Below are positions 44,375-56,184 of a stretch of 64,000 nucleotides of DNA, in pieces. The position numbers were made by a program, and so were the translations under genes. Source of the stretch: Notamacropus eugenii (lineage: Eukaryota; Chordata; Mammalia; Diprotodontia; Macropodidae); assembly GCF_028372415.1 (NCBI RefSeq), contig NC_092875.1, positions 34,676,817 to 34,740,816 on the forward strand, given 5' to 3'. Every line of letters starts with the position of its first letter. The stretch's first letter is position 1. The notes beneath the pieces were generated by a model. That model did no database searches, was not told the DNA's origin, and was given only the letters and a program-made list of their open reading frames with translations.

Positions 44375-47300
44375 GTGAGTTGGGTTTTTTATATTAATTT
44401 TGATTGTACAGGAAAACACATTTTAAAGATTATATGTTAGAGGAGTAGACTTGTTGAATAATCTTGTACCAGATAAAGGCATTTGTTAACGTACTTAAAG
44501 GAAATGCTAAAGAAAAAAAAAGTCACGATAGCCAGTTTATAAAAGCTGGAGTTAATTGGAAAAGTTATTTAAGACACTAATTTATGTATACCAAGCAAAG
44601 ATATTCACAGTCATCAAAAGTGTTGAGTAGTTTCTTGTTCAAAATTTCAATTGCAGTGAAAAAATATGAAACCAGTTTTTTTATCTTTTATCAGGATAAG
44701 CTAATTGTGTCCTTTAAAAGGAGTTACTTTGGGGACCTTAGGATTCAACCTGGAATTTTTTTGTTTTCTGTTTGTTTAAATTTTCTTTTGAAGTCTCCTG
44801 GTTAGAAAGGATTCTGTAACTTTTGAAGTTTTTAAGTGAATAACGTTCTCAAAGCAGAAACCTTTACATCTTTACAAAGATATGCTCTATTTTATATAAA
44901 TGAATGGTAACAAATTTGATGGTTTTAAGTATACAGGTGGAGGGAAGAACAAATGTGTCATGAGCCAGCTTGGAATGAAGTGGGAAGATCTTTCCTAGAA
45001 ACTTCTTTGGAGGAAACTCCCAAATGTATAATTTTCCAATTGAAAAGCCAAATATTTTTATCTGGCAAAGTGATGGATTTGGGCTTTCAAAGACCTGGTT
45101 AGTGATGCTCCATCTGCATCCCTAGAGCAACTTCTGTTACTCTTTAGAAGACACGTTAGAGTAATCCTTAAGATAGGAAAGAACAGACAGGAAATTGCTT
45201 AGAAATATTTATAATTATTTTATTAACTTTTTTTACTTTGTGTGAAATGTCTAATAGATACTTTTCTTTGTAGTTGGAACCTTTGAAAAGACAAATAAAA
45301 GTACTCTACAAGCCTATTGAATATCATATTCTTTTTAACAGATTTTTTTCATTTAGAGTTTGTATTTTCCTAAAGTGTAAGATTACTTGGTATCCAAAAA
45401 TTACGTTGTTAAAATAGAACTTAGTATGTGCATATTTTGATTTGGTATATGGACATTTTAACAAGTTTAATCCTTTAACTGATACTCTTTAAAATGGAGT
45501 CTTGCTGTATGTATATACTCTTAAAGGGAAACTGTATGTATATGTTTACAGTATGTGAAAGGCATTGTCAGTTCTTTATTACTTAAATTGAGGTCTCCAT
45601 GGTAGTTATCCTCACCATCTTACTGTCTCTGGCAGTAGTCTTGGAAGAAGTTTTCTGGTAAGTAGCTGAAAGGTCACAGTCTTTCATCATCGACACCTAA
45701 AGTGTAATTGTTCGATTCAGCAGAATTCTCCCCTCTATGAAAAGGGGAGACTGTCTTAGGTACTAACAGTTGAGTTGCTAATTCTAATGTCCTTTGTGAC
45801 TTCATTTTTTTCCTCTAAATGTCAAGCCATTTTGTTATGGCTTGTTCTAGTTATCTTTCATTCACTTTCTAAACAGTTTCCAACATCTTTTCTCTTCCCC
45901 TTTTTCTTCAGCATTAATTTGAAACATTTGGATTTTGTTTTTCAAATCTATGCTGTATTGGGAGATCTCTCCCAGCTTGTGCATCCAAGGTCAAGATGGC
46001 AAAACTACTTTTAAAACAAAACACAGTCTTATATTATGAAACTTATTTGCATAAGGTCATGATGGCGACTTATTTTTGTATTTGTAAGCAGTTTTTTACT
46101 TGTAGTAAATTGGATGGTTTACTCTAGAGGGCTGTTGCTATTTATATTTAAGAATGCCCATCTCCGCCCTGACTGGGGTGGTGGTTCTCTGACCTCGCCC
46201 TAAGCTTTCTGGCCATAGATGTAAACATTAGAGCTGGAAAGGACCTTCGGTCTCTGCCCTCCCCAGAAGCTGCTATGGAATTCCCATTCAGAACTGAGTA
46301 TTTGATAAAACGTGCTATGAATAATGTTGAATTGCTTGAAGGGACTAGTCATAATACCAAAGGTCATTTATAATTTTTCATTGACTAGTTAAAGTAAAGG
46401 AATTTAAATGTGACTGATAATTACCTCAGAATCTGCTCTACCTCTTCCTCTACTTACTGTTGTCTCTTTCTCCTATTCTCTCCTTTCTTTATGCCTCTTT
46501 CCACCATGTATGTCTCGTGCTTACTCCTAGTATCATTAACTACCTTTTCCACTTTCCTTTCTTTCCCCCATTTCTGTCTCTTGGTCATAAGTTAGAACTG
46601 AAATATATTTTTATTATGATGTTTGCCAAATATAGCTTCATAATCCATTTTCCTAATTTAAAAGGTAATGGAATTTTAAAAGTTTTTATTTCTCTTTTTA
46701 AAAGGAAAATTGGTTTCCCTGATCCCTCAAGTTGCTTTTAACTTATGTAACCTTCCTTTTTCTCCTCTCTCTCCCCACCTCGCCCCAGGCTCTCAATTCC
46801 CTTCTCTCAACCCCCAGCGCCACTGGTAATTCATATAAATATATGAAATTCTAGAATGTAGTAAAACCTGGTTTTCAAATTCTAGAAAACAGTGTTATTT
46901 ATCCTCTAGTCAATAGAAATAATCTTTCTCTGTATTTGTTATAGAATCATAGATATTCCTAAGGCATGACCTTTGTAGGGAACAAATGATCTAAATTTTC
47001 AGTTATTACCAAGAGAAACAATTTGATCTTGACACATCTTTCTCTTTTAACTAGAGAAAAGGGAAAGAAAATGTCCCTAAGAACCAGAAAGTAGAACTTC
47101 TTTCATGCAATATTAATTCCTCTTTAAAACCTTTGAAGTTTCCTTCCTGGTGTCTGGCATTTTTTTAACTTATAAATGAGTAACTTTTCACTTTGTTTAA
47201 ATCAGAACCTTGAGAAAATAATGTAAGCTAGAATTTCTTAAGTATTATTTGCATCATGCAATTAATTTTAAAATATGCCCCTGTTTTTTGTTTTGTTTTT

Positions 47301-50300
47301 ACCCTATATGTCTTGGTGCCTTTTAACTCCTATTTTGCTAAAGTTTTGGTAGGGAAAAGCTGTGCGTTTTGTGTCGTTGTGAGTGAATTTATTTTTATTC
47401 TATAAAAATGTAACAAGTGAATATATAGAAATAAGAGCATTTGAAAATGCTTGTGTGAACCTGAAATGTTTCCATTACTTGGTCAAAGTTGGGATATGGC
47501 TCAGCCCTTCTAGAAGTATTCTTTATAGAACATACTACTGACTCTTCCTTCTATTTTGATTCTAGATCTGTAAGAGTAAGGGATGGTGGTATATCAAAGA
47601 ACATAATCCCTCCATGATAAAAGATCTTTAAGTTGAATTCTTGGAGTAATAATTTTAGATATTTTTTTTTAACCTGCATTTATGAATTTTATTCTTACTC
47701 ATTAACTTGCTTAATTTGACACATTTTCAGCATAAATGATTAGTATAGAAGCCAGGATTCCTGTTAGTGGATGTTATTAGTAGAGGAATTTGTCACTTTT
47801 TTTTTAAAATCAGTGCATAAGTAACAAGTAGAAAAAGGCTCCTCAACATGGTTTTAAAATACTACACTTAATTATGTGTATGGTAAAAAAGCCTTTTCAG
47901 TGCCTTTTTAGTCTTTGTATGCTATGTGTTTTTGGTTAGAAGCTAATTACAAACAACTGGTTTGAAGAACTTAATTCCAAGTCTTTTGGGTAAAGTAAAT
48001 AAACCAGAAAACTTAATAAGTCTTTTTGTCCAAGACCCTCACAAAACCTTATAAATTGGGTTTTGAATGATTTATGATGTGCTTAGTTGGAGTTTATATT
48101 AGTGCAAAGTATGCTGTGTGTAGTTTCCCTATGATAGGAGTTTGGTCCTTCTATGAATGAGGCATTTAAGAAGTTTCTACAAGAAAAGTCACTGTTTTGT
48201 TGGTTTGAAATTGCTAGAGAAACTGAATGACTGAAGATTGACTTTATGAAACTTAACTTTTTAAGTCAAATTTAGTTACTTCAAAACAGAACCTGCCATT
48301 ATAATAATATCTGTATAAAGTTTTAGTAAGGACAGGTAAGTCAAATTAATAATTCAAGACCTTTTGTGTCAGGTATTTTCCCCTTTACAGCTGTGGAGAA
48401 TTATAGATCCTAAGAGTAAAAATCGCTGCTTAGACCAATAGCTGGACAGCTGTAGGAAAGGAGAATAAGCTTGTTGAGGGGTATGGGATGGTAGTTTTTA
48501 GTTAAGCCAGTGAGTTTGTTGAGACTGAGAAAACGCGGAACTGTGGGACTTCAGAATTTTTGTTTTGACCCCTTGACTCTAGAAATGACTCTCTTTGACT
48601 TGACTCTCTTTCCTTAAAAAGTGCAGACAATGAGAGGGTACAAATTTCCCGGGATGTAGAAGGGTGCAATGGAAAGAGCATTAGCTCTGGAGGCAGAAGA
48701 CCTGGGTTCAAATCCTCTCCCCAGCCTTATTACTTTTGTAACCGTCAGCAGGCACTGAGCCTTTTTGGGGGTATACTATCCTCCTCTGTAAAATGAGGGG
48801 GTTGAACTTGATGGCCACTGAGGTCCCTTCCAGCTCTAGCCCCTGTCCTATCATCCTTCTTAGCACATTCTTCTGTCTTACAATCAGAAACCTTTTCCTA
48901 AAGGATAAAACCACATTCCTTTTGTTTGAATGCATTTAAAATCCTTGTCCCTAGGAAATCAAGTCCACTAATGCAGACTGTGTTTCTGGCAATGGATGCA
49001 CAGGTGATCATGACATAACATAGTAGAGGCTCTTTGGTGTCTTCTGTGACACAGGGAAAACATGACCAGGTTTCATGACCCTTGGTTTTCCAGAGCCTTA
49101 TATGTATCAAGACAGTGCTTAACTTTTGTTTCATGTACCTAACCCTCTGCATGATGCTCATTGTTAACTCCATGGTCACCTAGTCAAATTAAACTTGAGA
49201 ACAGTGGATTGATAGTGACAGAGAAGGTTTCTTTTCTGCCTAAAATGGGCCATACAGGTATCCATAGTCCACAGTATTGTACGTTGAGAGACCAGAGGAA
49301 CTGTTTTGGGGTCAGCTCAGCTTTTGAGAAATTTGCAATTTGTGAGTAAATGCAGATGCTCACATAGGTGAGCATTTGTTCTCTGTCCTCACTGAAGTCT
49401 CAGTCTGATTTATATTGCTTTCAAATATGCTGCCTTTGGAAGCCTTGGAGAAGAGAAGAAACTTTTTTTTTTAATATTAACCAAGATACCTTAACCCTGG
49501 CAACTCACCAAGATTTAGTTTTGTTCCTATCTGTAACAAACTTAAGTTTTAAGTTTAAATTAGTTCTTCCAATTTCCTTGGTGACTAGCAAGTTAAAACC
49601 CCCACCTTAAGAAATGGATAGTTTTGAATGGTGGATTTAATTTTTTTTACAGTTCAGAAAGTTTTATTGTCTCCATGTTACAAAATGGTGGTGGCTACCG
49701 GGATAGCCTCTACGAAGCTTTACAGAATGGCAAAAATGTTTTTTTTGTTTGTTTTTTTATCAGCAGAAAAAGATTTTCTTCATTTGACTGTAGGGAAAAA
49801 TCTAAAGATAGATCTACATGGTTAATTCAGAATATTATGCTTGGCTTTTATAGAGCCCTAATTGTTCAGGTATACCTGTATGGGCATTTTGTATACACAC
49901 CCTAGATAGAGGATGTGTGCACGCTGACTACTGTAAAACCAACACCAGAACAGTAGCATGGTGAGGTTAGCCAAATGAAGGCCTAGCAATGTATTTATGA
50001 TCGTACTTGAATTGAAATTGTTGTATTCTATAGACAAACATGCACAATTCCACGTGTGATTTGCCTGTGCTTTAAAGGTTTCTTTTATAGTATTTATTTT
50101 GTTAAATTCAGATGAATTTGATTTCAGGATGTTTTAGACTGATCATTGAAATCTATACTAGTGAGCCATGTTAGTAACTTACACTTCAAGAGGGTTGTGT
50201 AAATGAGGTCCTCTTGAGAAAATGGAGATTAGCATTGGCAGAAACTAGACATTTTTTGACCATCAGATGCATAGTTAATGAGAGTTATAAAGGAGTAGTT

Positions 50301-50353
50301 AGTGTTACTGTACAGAGCAACGGCTATAGTCTTCCTTTTTTCTTTTGCTTTAG
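44375..50353 (+). other. ATXN2: ATXN2 intron 21
   Basis: 6-kb AT-rich intron. Only one clear repeat, the sense SINE at 48,655-48,860, was seen. A C/T-rich stretch lies at 46,440-46,580 and 46,745-46,820. Otherwise 44,375-48,650 and 48,870-50,353 hold nothing I recognise. Confidence 0.8.
48655..48860 (+). repeat. tRNA-derived SINE, WSINE type
   Basis: 'ggtgcaatggaaagagcatt', 'ggaggcagaagacctgggtt', 'caaatcctctccccagcctt', 'cctctgtaaaatgagggggt' and 'gaggtcccttccagctctag' are the full ordered modules. Confidence 0.85.
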
Positions 50354-50499
50354 TTTCTACTGGTTCCCTTGCTCAGCAGTATGCCCATCCTAATGCTACC
50401 CTGCACCCACATACTCCACATCCTCAGCCATCTGCCACCCCCACTGGACAACAACAGAACCAACATTCGGGAAGCCACACTGCTCCCAGCCCTGTGCAG
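50354..50499 (+). CDS. ATXN2: ATXN2 exon 22
   Basis: 146 bases; completes Ile and encodes STGSLAQQYAHPNATLHPHT then PHPQPSATPTGQQQNQHSGS and HTAPSPVQ, nearly identical to human. His/Pro/Gln-rich. Acceptor TGCTTTAG, donor CAG/GTAAGG, phase 0. Confidence 0.98.
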
Positions 50500-51630
50500 G
50501 TAAGGAGAATTCTAGGGGAAGGACCCCTGCCAGAGTTCACAGCAGATGGGTCTGAGCACATGGATGGCATGGTAGCTTTTTACTGTTATTGGAGCCAGTA
50601 TTGAAAATGATGTAAAAAGATATTATTACTGTTTAAAACAAGGACTTTGTTTGGGACTGTCTTCCTAAAGATTTATATTTTTCTTTTGATTTTTTGATGG
50701 TTGAATTTATGTAATGTGAATTTTTATATGACTACTTATAAAACAGTTTCCTCTAAAATAGAAACTTAATCTTTAAAATCAATTTATGACTCAAAAATAA
50801 ATTTTTTTCCATCCTCTAATGTGAGTAATCTGAGATCATTAATAATGATATTTAAGATAGCTCTCTAGAAAAGCCTACTTCTTCATTCTGTTTCAGTAGT
50901 CTGTAAATAGACATTGCTTTGTTCTCAAAAACTTTAGTTATGGGAGGTTCTGCTGGAAGACTAGTTTCTTATTAAAGATTAAAATGAAGATTTTAAGTCT
51001 GCAGAGATGAAATTATTCATAGAAAGAATTGTCATGTACAAGAGTTTCACAGGATTGGTTATCATGGATTGGATTGCAATAGGCGTCATTGGAAGAGGTC
51101 TCTAAATAGATAAGACCTCAGCTCCCAGCTCCATTGTTGAAAATGCACGAAAAACTCCAGGAAAGGGAAGGGAGGAAAAAGAGACTCTTGTTTTTCTCAG
51201 GCTTTGCCTGGATTAGGGCCTTGGTATTGTATTGCTCTGGTGCTCCTACTTGATCTGTACTGTCTCAGGGTCTAGAGTCTAACTAAGGGAGTTGGATCTT
51301 TTTCTTAGGGCCAGTATGTGATCTATGCAGCTGTTACTGAGCAATAAAAATTCTCTTTGCAACCTGAGACAGTTCCCCTGCACACCCATGAGCATCCCTA
51401 TACTCTGATGTCCACCATTGCAGAAGAGAAGACGAGTTTATGTTTGCCTGAGACAGCAGCAGTTTTGGGTTGTGCCCTTCTAATTTTCAGGAAAATGATG
51501 TGGTTGGTCCCACCCTCCATTCTCTGCATGCATCCTCCTCCACTGCTGGTATTATTGCTAACATGAGTGTCTCTGCATGAAAGGGGAAAAGGGTGCTTGT
51601 CACTAATTCTTACTTCCTCTTGTTTTGTAG
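50500..51630 (+). other. ATXN2: ATXN2 intron 22
   Basis: 1.1-kb intron without recognisable repeats or genes. Confidence 0.85.
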
Positions 51631-51858
51631 CACCATCAACACCAAGCTGCACAGGCCCTTCATCTAGCAAACCCCCAGCAGCAGCCGGCCATTTACCATG
51701 CTGGTCTGGCACCGACCCCACCTTCTATGACACCGGGCTCAAATACACAGTCTCCACAAAATAGTTTCCCAGCAGCACAACAAACAGTCTTTACGATTCA
51801 CCCCTCTCATGTTCAGCCTGCATATACCAACCCACCCCACATGGCCCACGTACCTCAG
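51631..51858 (+). CDS. ATXN2: ATXN2 exon 23
   Basis: 228 bases, phase 0 at both ends. It encodes HHQHQAAQALHLANPQQQPA then IYHAGLAPTPPSMTPGSNTQ, SPQNSFPAAQQTVFTIHPSH and VQPAYTNPPHMAHVPQ. Human differs at only a few positions (SPQQQS for NPQQQP). Acceptor TTTTGTAG, donor CAG/GTAAAC. Confidence 0.98.
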
Positions 51859-54041
51859 GTAAACCAACTTTAACCAACTTTCTGAAGACCAAGTAGAATG
51901 TCAAGATTCTCAGATTATCAGCGAGCAACCAGACATTCTCCAAGCTAGAAAAGCCCATGTGTGAAGCTCTTTACCTGTCTCCCTTTATCCTTCAAATACA
52001 TGTGATCTAGCCATCAATGAATGTTTGTGTGGTTTTATAATGGGAGAAGTTGTTTAGTAGCAAGTTCACTAATGTCCCACAGTTGAAATTTGAAGACTAT
52101 CTTTAGAGTGCAACATGTTTCTTCCTTCTCTCTGTGTCTGCTTTGCTTTGTTTACATGGCTTTCTTGCTGTGAGTATGAAAGGTCTGGGGGCATCACACA
52201 TCCTCTTTACTCTGGAGGTGACTTACCCTGGGTCTGGCAGCTGGAAAACTTAAGCATGTCCTCAAGATAAGTTTTCCAAAAAGGCCTCCTCCCTATCTGA
52301 TTCAAGTTTCTTCTCAACTCAGTGTTTATACTTCACGAAAAGGCCGGGCCCTCAGTGTGGTGCAGCATCCTAAGGGTTGGAGAACGGAGCCTCTGTTCTG
52401 GAAGAATGTGGGGCTCGGCAGCTGCCTTAGGCTTCTCAGGGTGCCACAGGATGGCCAGGTCTCTGGGACGGCCATCTGCATTAAGAGACTAAAGGGAAAA
52501 GTTACGTAGCAGGTTTTTTGACTGCTGAGGGTGAAAGTGAAGGGAGGGTACGTTAGCACTGAGCTGCCTTGCAGTCAGCTTAGGAGGTTGGTCTGCATGG
52601 TTTTCTGTTAACAAAACCTTCTGGATATTATAATCTTCAAGTCCCAGCCACTTGGTACTCAGCACCAGTTTTGGTCAAATGGTGTGATAAGGTATATGAG
52701 TGTCTAGTGTATTTTCATTAAAATGGCATGGGTGGGGGAGAGGGTATCAGGATGACCTTCCAATTGAGGAATGGATTTATTTAGTCACCAAGTGAATTTC
52801 TAGGGATTTAAGATCGATAATGGTGCCTGGCATGTGTTGGGAAGTTTGGACCTCCTGGCTTAGCAGAATTTTTAGCCTAGGATACAGTGTCATGAGCATC
52901 TTATGGGGCTGGGGAAATGCTTAGATAATCTGAGTGTGGCTTGGACAATTAACATTTTAAGTATCTTTTCTGAAGAAGACTAGGCTCTTTGAGGTGCTCT
53001 GGCAAGTTTGGTAAGTTGAATAGGAATATAAACTGGAAGCCAAGGTGAGGTCCAGAAAGATTCACCTTGGGGTGATTTCTGAGCTATATTCTAGGAAGAG
53101 CAAAAGCACAAGACCTGGAAGGGAAACCAAAGGAGTGCCTAGGCCTTTCTGAAATGTTAGCAAGAAAGAGTAAAAGTTTTTCATTGAAGTCTTAGCATGG
53201 TCTCCAATGGCATTCATGATTTGAGGTCAGGACAAGGGAGTGCTCTTCCTGGCATCACTGACTCACAACACAACTTAGGGACAAATCCTTTGGCTTGACT
53301 GTTTTGGAACACATCATTCAGTTATCCATGGTCAAGTACGACCAAAGAATCTCTTCTACTTCCCATCCTTAAATCTCCTAACAGAGCTGCTAGCAACAGA
53401 AGAACAGATTTAATCCAAGTGTTCTTTAGTTCTCCTGGCCTGACCTTCATGGAGGTGTTTGTGAGTAGTAAGTAGGTACTATGGCTAGAAATTGGAAGGA
53501 GAAAGATAAATTGCGTATTTAGAGAATTCATGAACCTGAGAATAAATCTCTGAATAGTCAAGTTTAATGGAACATATTTTTCTTCTCCTGAAGAATTGTC
53601 TTTAAAGTAACTTAGATATCACATAACCTGTCAGCATTTCATTTGTGCCTTTGCCTCGTAGTAAGCTTTGAAAACTCAAATCACCCCTTCAGTTGCTGCT
53701 TGTTGTGAAAGGCTTTCCTCATTGAAAGTAGCATGAATGTGGTATTCAGATGGTCAGATATGTGTGGAAATTTAGGGTCTGAGATTCCCAGGATGTTTAG
53801 GCCCCAGTTTTCATCCAGATTTGTTTGGTGCGTGCTATTCTGTATTGGTAGAATTCTATCCACGGTTGGAGTATGTTTGCTACTCAGTCAATCGTAACAA
53901 AATAGGGAGTCCGCTCTGAGAAAGTAGGCCCTCAGTGTCAGACATAACACTCCTTCAGTCTTCAGCCAAATGAGATCACAGTTGACATGTTATTTAAGCC
54001 AAAGATGTTGCCTGTTTGCGTAAATGAGCTCTTTGTTTCAG
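51859..54041 (+). other. ATXN2: ATXN2 intron 23
   Basis: 2.2-kb intron. No repeat family recognised; the exon 24 acceptor follows a short TTTGTTTCAG. Confidence 0.85.
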
Positions 54042-54210
54042 GCTCATGTACAGTCAGGAATGGTTCCTTCTCATCCAACTGCTCATGCTCCAATGATGCT
54101 AATGACGACACAGCCACCTGGCGGTCCCCAGGCCGCCATCGCTCAAAGTGCACTACAACCCATTCCAGTCTCGACAACAGCGCATTTCCCTTATATGACG
54201 CACCCTTCAG
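54042..54210 (+). CDS. ATXN2: ATXN2 exon 24
   Basis: 169 bases. It encodes AHVQSGMVPSHPTAHAPMML then MTTQPPGGPQAAIAQSALQP and IPVSTTAHFPYMTHPS plus G of a split Val. One change from human (I for L). Donor TCAG/GTGAGG. Confidence 0.98.
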
Positions 54211-55031
54211 GTGAGGCGTGTGTGTGTAGGGGCTGGTACACCACAAAGCGTTTGACTCAAATGTGGAATGATAGTGAACACTTCAGATCTTGTTTCAGAA
54301 TAGGCCAGGATTGGTCAGTGTGTGCACCTGAGACCTAGTGAAACTCCTCTGGATACTCGTGTCTGTGATGTCAAGGAGAAGATGAGGCGTGTTCTCTGTA
54401 GGGAGGGCATGTAGGGTCTGGATTGTTTAGAAGCAGCATCATTCTGTGTAGCTGACGTATGCCTTGGACTGTGTTGGCTTTCCTAGTTATGACAGTGAGC
54501 AGAGCGGTAGTTTTCTTCCTGAATTCCCACAACTTGGCATGGGGGGGGAATTGCTATAGTATCGTTTGAATGGAGGCAGACTCTAGAAAGTCATGGTTGG
54601 AAAGAGCTGTGTGTGTTGTCCTTTGATTCCGAGCGCAGGGGCGGTAGCGTATCCCTGAGGGGAATAGAACCGTCCCTTCAGGTGGACTGTCCTCTTTGAT
54701 GGCTGCTATGGCAGTATTTCATAGTCTGACCTTTTTAATCCAAAAGCAAATACTAGTGCTTGGCTAATTTGGGATAAATGTGGCTTCCCCTTCTTCCTCT
54801 TTCCCCATGAGCAACATGAAATCGTTCTTGGAGCATTATATGAAATGGTGTATCTGCCAGTTTGACCAGTGTGCCCCTGGTGTAGGTGGGTGGGGAAAAG
54901 TCAACCTGATTTTTTTGGTTTAAGCTGATATTCTAAGGATAGCATGAGGCTGTGTGTGTTGCCAAAACATTAGAGAAATTTGTGTGGTCCTGCCAGTTTT
55001 CTGTTTAAATATTCACTCTTCTTTTTTACAG
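54211..55031 (+). other. ATXN2: ATXN2 intron 24
   Basis: 821-base last intron. A G9-10 run lies at about 54,540-54,549. No element recognised; it ends in a strong CTTTTTTACAG. Confidence 0.85.
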
Positions 55032-55060
55032 TACAAGCCCACCACCAACAGCAGTTGTAA
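55032..55060 (+). CDS. ATXN2: ATXN2 exon 25, coding end
   Basis: The last 29 coding bases complete Val and encode QAHHQQQL and TAA (55,058-55,060), identical to human ataxin-2. With this exon the window's coding total is 963 codons in frame. Confidence 0.98.
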
Positions 55061-55310
55061 GGCTGCCCTGGAGGAAGCAAAAGGCCAAATTCCCTCCTCC
55101 CTTCTACTGCTTCTACCAACTGGAAGCACAGAAAACTAGAATTTCATTTATTTTATTTTTTTTTAATTAATTTCTCGTAACATCCAATAGGAATGCTAAC
55201 AGTTCACCTTACAGTGGAAGACATTTGGACTGAGTAGAGGCATGTAGGCCCTTGCGGGTATCCCGTAATTCCATGCAAGTGCCCCAACTCTGCTTGCTGA
55301 AAACTGGAAG

Positions 55311-55319
55311 TTATTTATT
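55311..55319 (+). promoter_or_regulatory. ATXN2: AU-rich element nonamer TTATTTATT
   Basis: UUAUUUAUU in the ATXN2 3' UTR is the core nonamer of AU-rich destabilising elements. A second AT-rich stretch (TTATTATTTATAAAT) follows near 55,473-55,487. Function is inferred from motif only. Confidence 0.55.
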
Positions 55320-55573
55320 TTCTAATGACCCTTCAAAGTCATGAACTCATCAGCTAGCAAAAGAAGTAACGAGTGATTCTTGCTGCTATTACCGCTAAAA
55401 ATCAAGACTTGGAAAGCCCCTTTTACTAAACTTGAAAAAGGTTCAGTAAATTCTTATCGTCAAACTGATGGATTATTATTTATAAATCAAGTTTGATGAG
55501 GTGATCACTGTCAACAGGCAGTGGTGCAACTTTTAAGTTAAGGGAAAACACTTTTACTTTGTAGATAATATAA

Positions 55574-55604
55574 AATAAAAACTAAAAAAAAATTTAAAAA
55601 TAAA
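55574..55604 (+). terminator. ATXN2: ATXN2 poly(A) signals (two AATAAA)
   Basis: AATAAA at 55,574-55,579 and again at 55,599-55,604, in a very A-rich stretch, followed by GTTTTAAAAACTGATAC and a downstream TG-rich GTTAATGTGTGTTTGT (about 55,626-55,641) that fits a downstream element. Cleavage expected near 55,600-55,622. Confidence 0.8.
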
Positions 55605-55620
55605 AAAGTTTTAAAAACTG

Positions 55621-56159
55621 ATACAAGTTAATGTGTGTTTGTATAAGCAACTTTTATTGTAGTTGATTATCATCTTAGCTTAATATAAACTACGAGGGAT
55701 GATTAGCAGATGACCTTTAATCTGCTTTCTTCTTTTTTAGTATTGATCATGCCATTTTCTGAGCTTAGGACATATAGCCTTGTGTGAGAGAAATGCAAAG
55801 TCAGGATGGTTTTTCTGGTGACTTAGACGAATTGTGGTGTGTCTGCTTCAAGGAAGAAGGCTGTCCCCTAGCAGGTGGAGCTCAGCCTGTATCCTCCCAG
55901 AGGAAAAGGATTGCTGAACTGAGGCTGGCAATCCTCAGTAGTGGGGCCTTGTGTCCGGAACCACTCTGCCAGCAGGGGGGGGCATGAGGCTGCTCACGAA
56001 GCCTTAATGATGGAGTCTGTGGAGTTCCAATTGACTCTGGCAGGCCACATGGTGGGGGGCTAAAGGAAGCAAGCAAGTATGTTGGCAGTGTGTGGATTTC
56101 ATACAGAAAACCACAAGATTAAGAATGAAAGCACTTTAGGATACTCAGTGACAACAAAG
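55621..56159. other. short intergenic gap between convergent ATXN2 and SH2B3
   Basis: About 540 bases between the inferred ATXN2 end and the inferred SH2B3 end. No recognised repeat or gene; a 7-G run lies at about 55,976-55,983. The gap size depends on the SH2B3 poly(A) site chosen below. Confidence 0.55.
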
Positions 56160-56178
56160 AGAGCTTCTGAAAATGGTT

Positions 56179-56184
56179 TTTAAT
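56179..56184 (-). terminator. SH2B3: candidate SH2B3 poly(A) signal (ATTAAA)
   Basis: ATTAAA on the minus strand. Further along that strand comes TCTCTTTGTTGTCACTGAG (about 56,163-56,145), a U/GU-rich downstream element. The resulting short gap to ATXN2 fits the tight tail-to-tail spacing I recall for human. Other minus-strand AATAAA hexamers nearer the stop codon (59,526-59,531, 59,511-59,516, 59,188-59,193, 58,682-58,687) could give shorter transcripts. Confidence 0.45.

Larger units (their letters stand above)
1..55620 (+). other. ATXN2: ATXN2 (ataxin-2) gene, 3' part: exons 6-25 with introns and 3' UTR
   Basis: Ataxin-2 is a cytoplasmic RNA-binding protein of polysomes and stress granules. 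It binds poly(A)-binding protein through a PAM2 motif and affects mRNA stability, translation and endocytic trafficking; its exon 1 CAG repeat causes SCA2 in people. In this window 20 exons on the + strand translate into a continuous protein very close to human ataxin-2. All introns are GT-AG except intron 9, which is GC-AG. The coding bases total 2,891; with the one base carried from exon 5 this is 963 codons and a stop. The LSm domain and polyQ exon lie upstream of the window. Exon numbers follow the 25-exon human gene as I know it. No frameshift or premature stop was seen, so the gene looks intact. Confidence 0.97.
55061..55620 (+). other. ATXN2: ATXN2 3' UTR
   Basis: About 560 bases, close in length and wording to the human 3' UTR as I know it. 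It holds a T-rich run at 55,147-55,175, an AU-rich nonamer at 55,311-55,319 and the poly(A) signals at 55,574 and 55,599. The end near 55,620 is an estimate from the signals. Confidence 0.8.
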
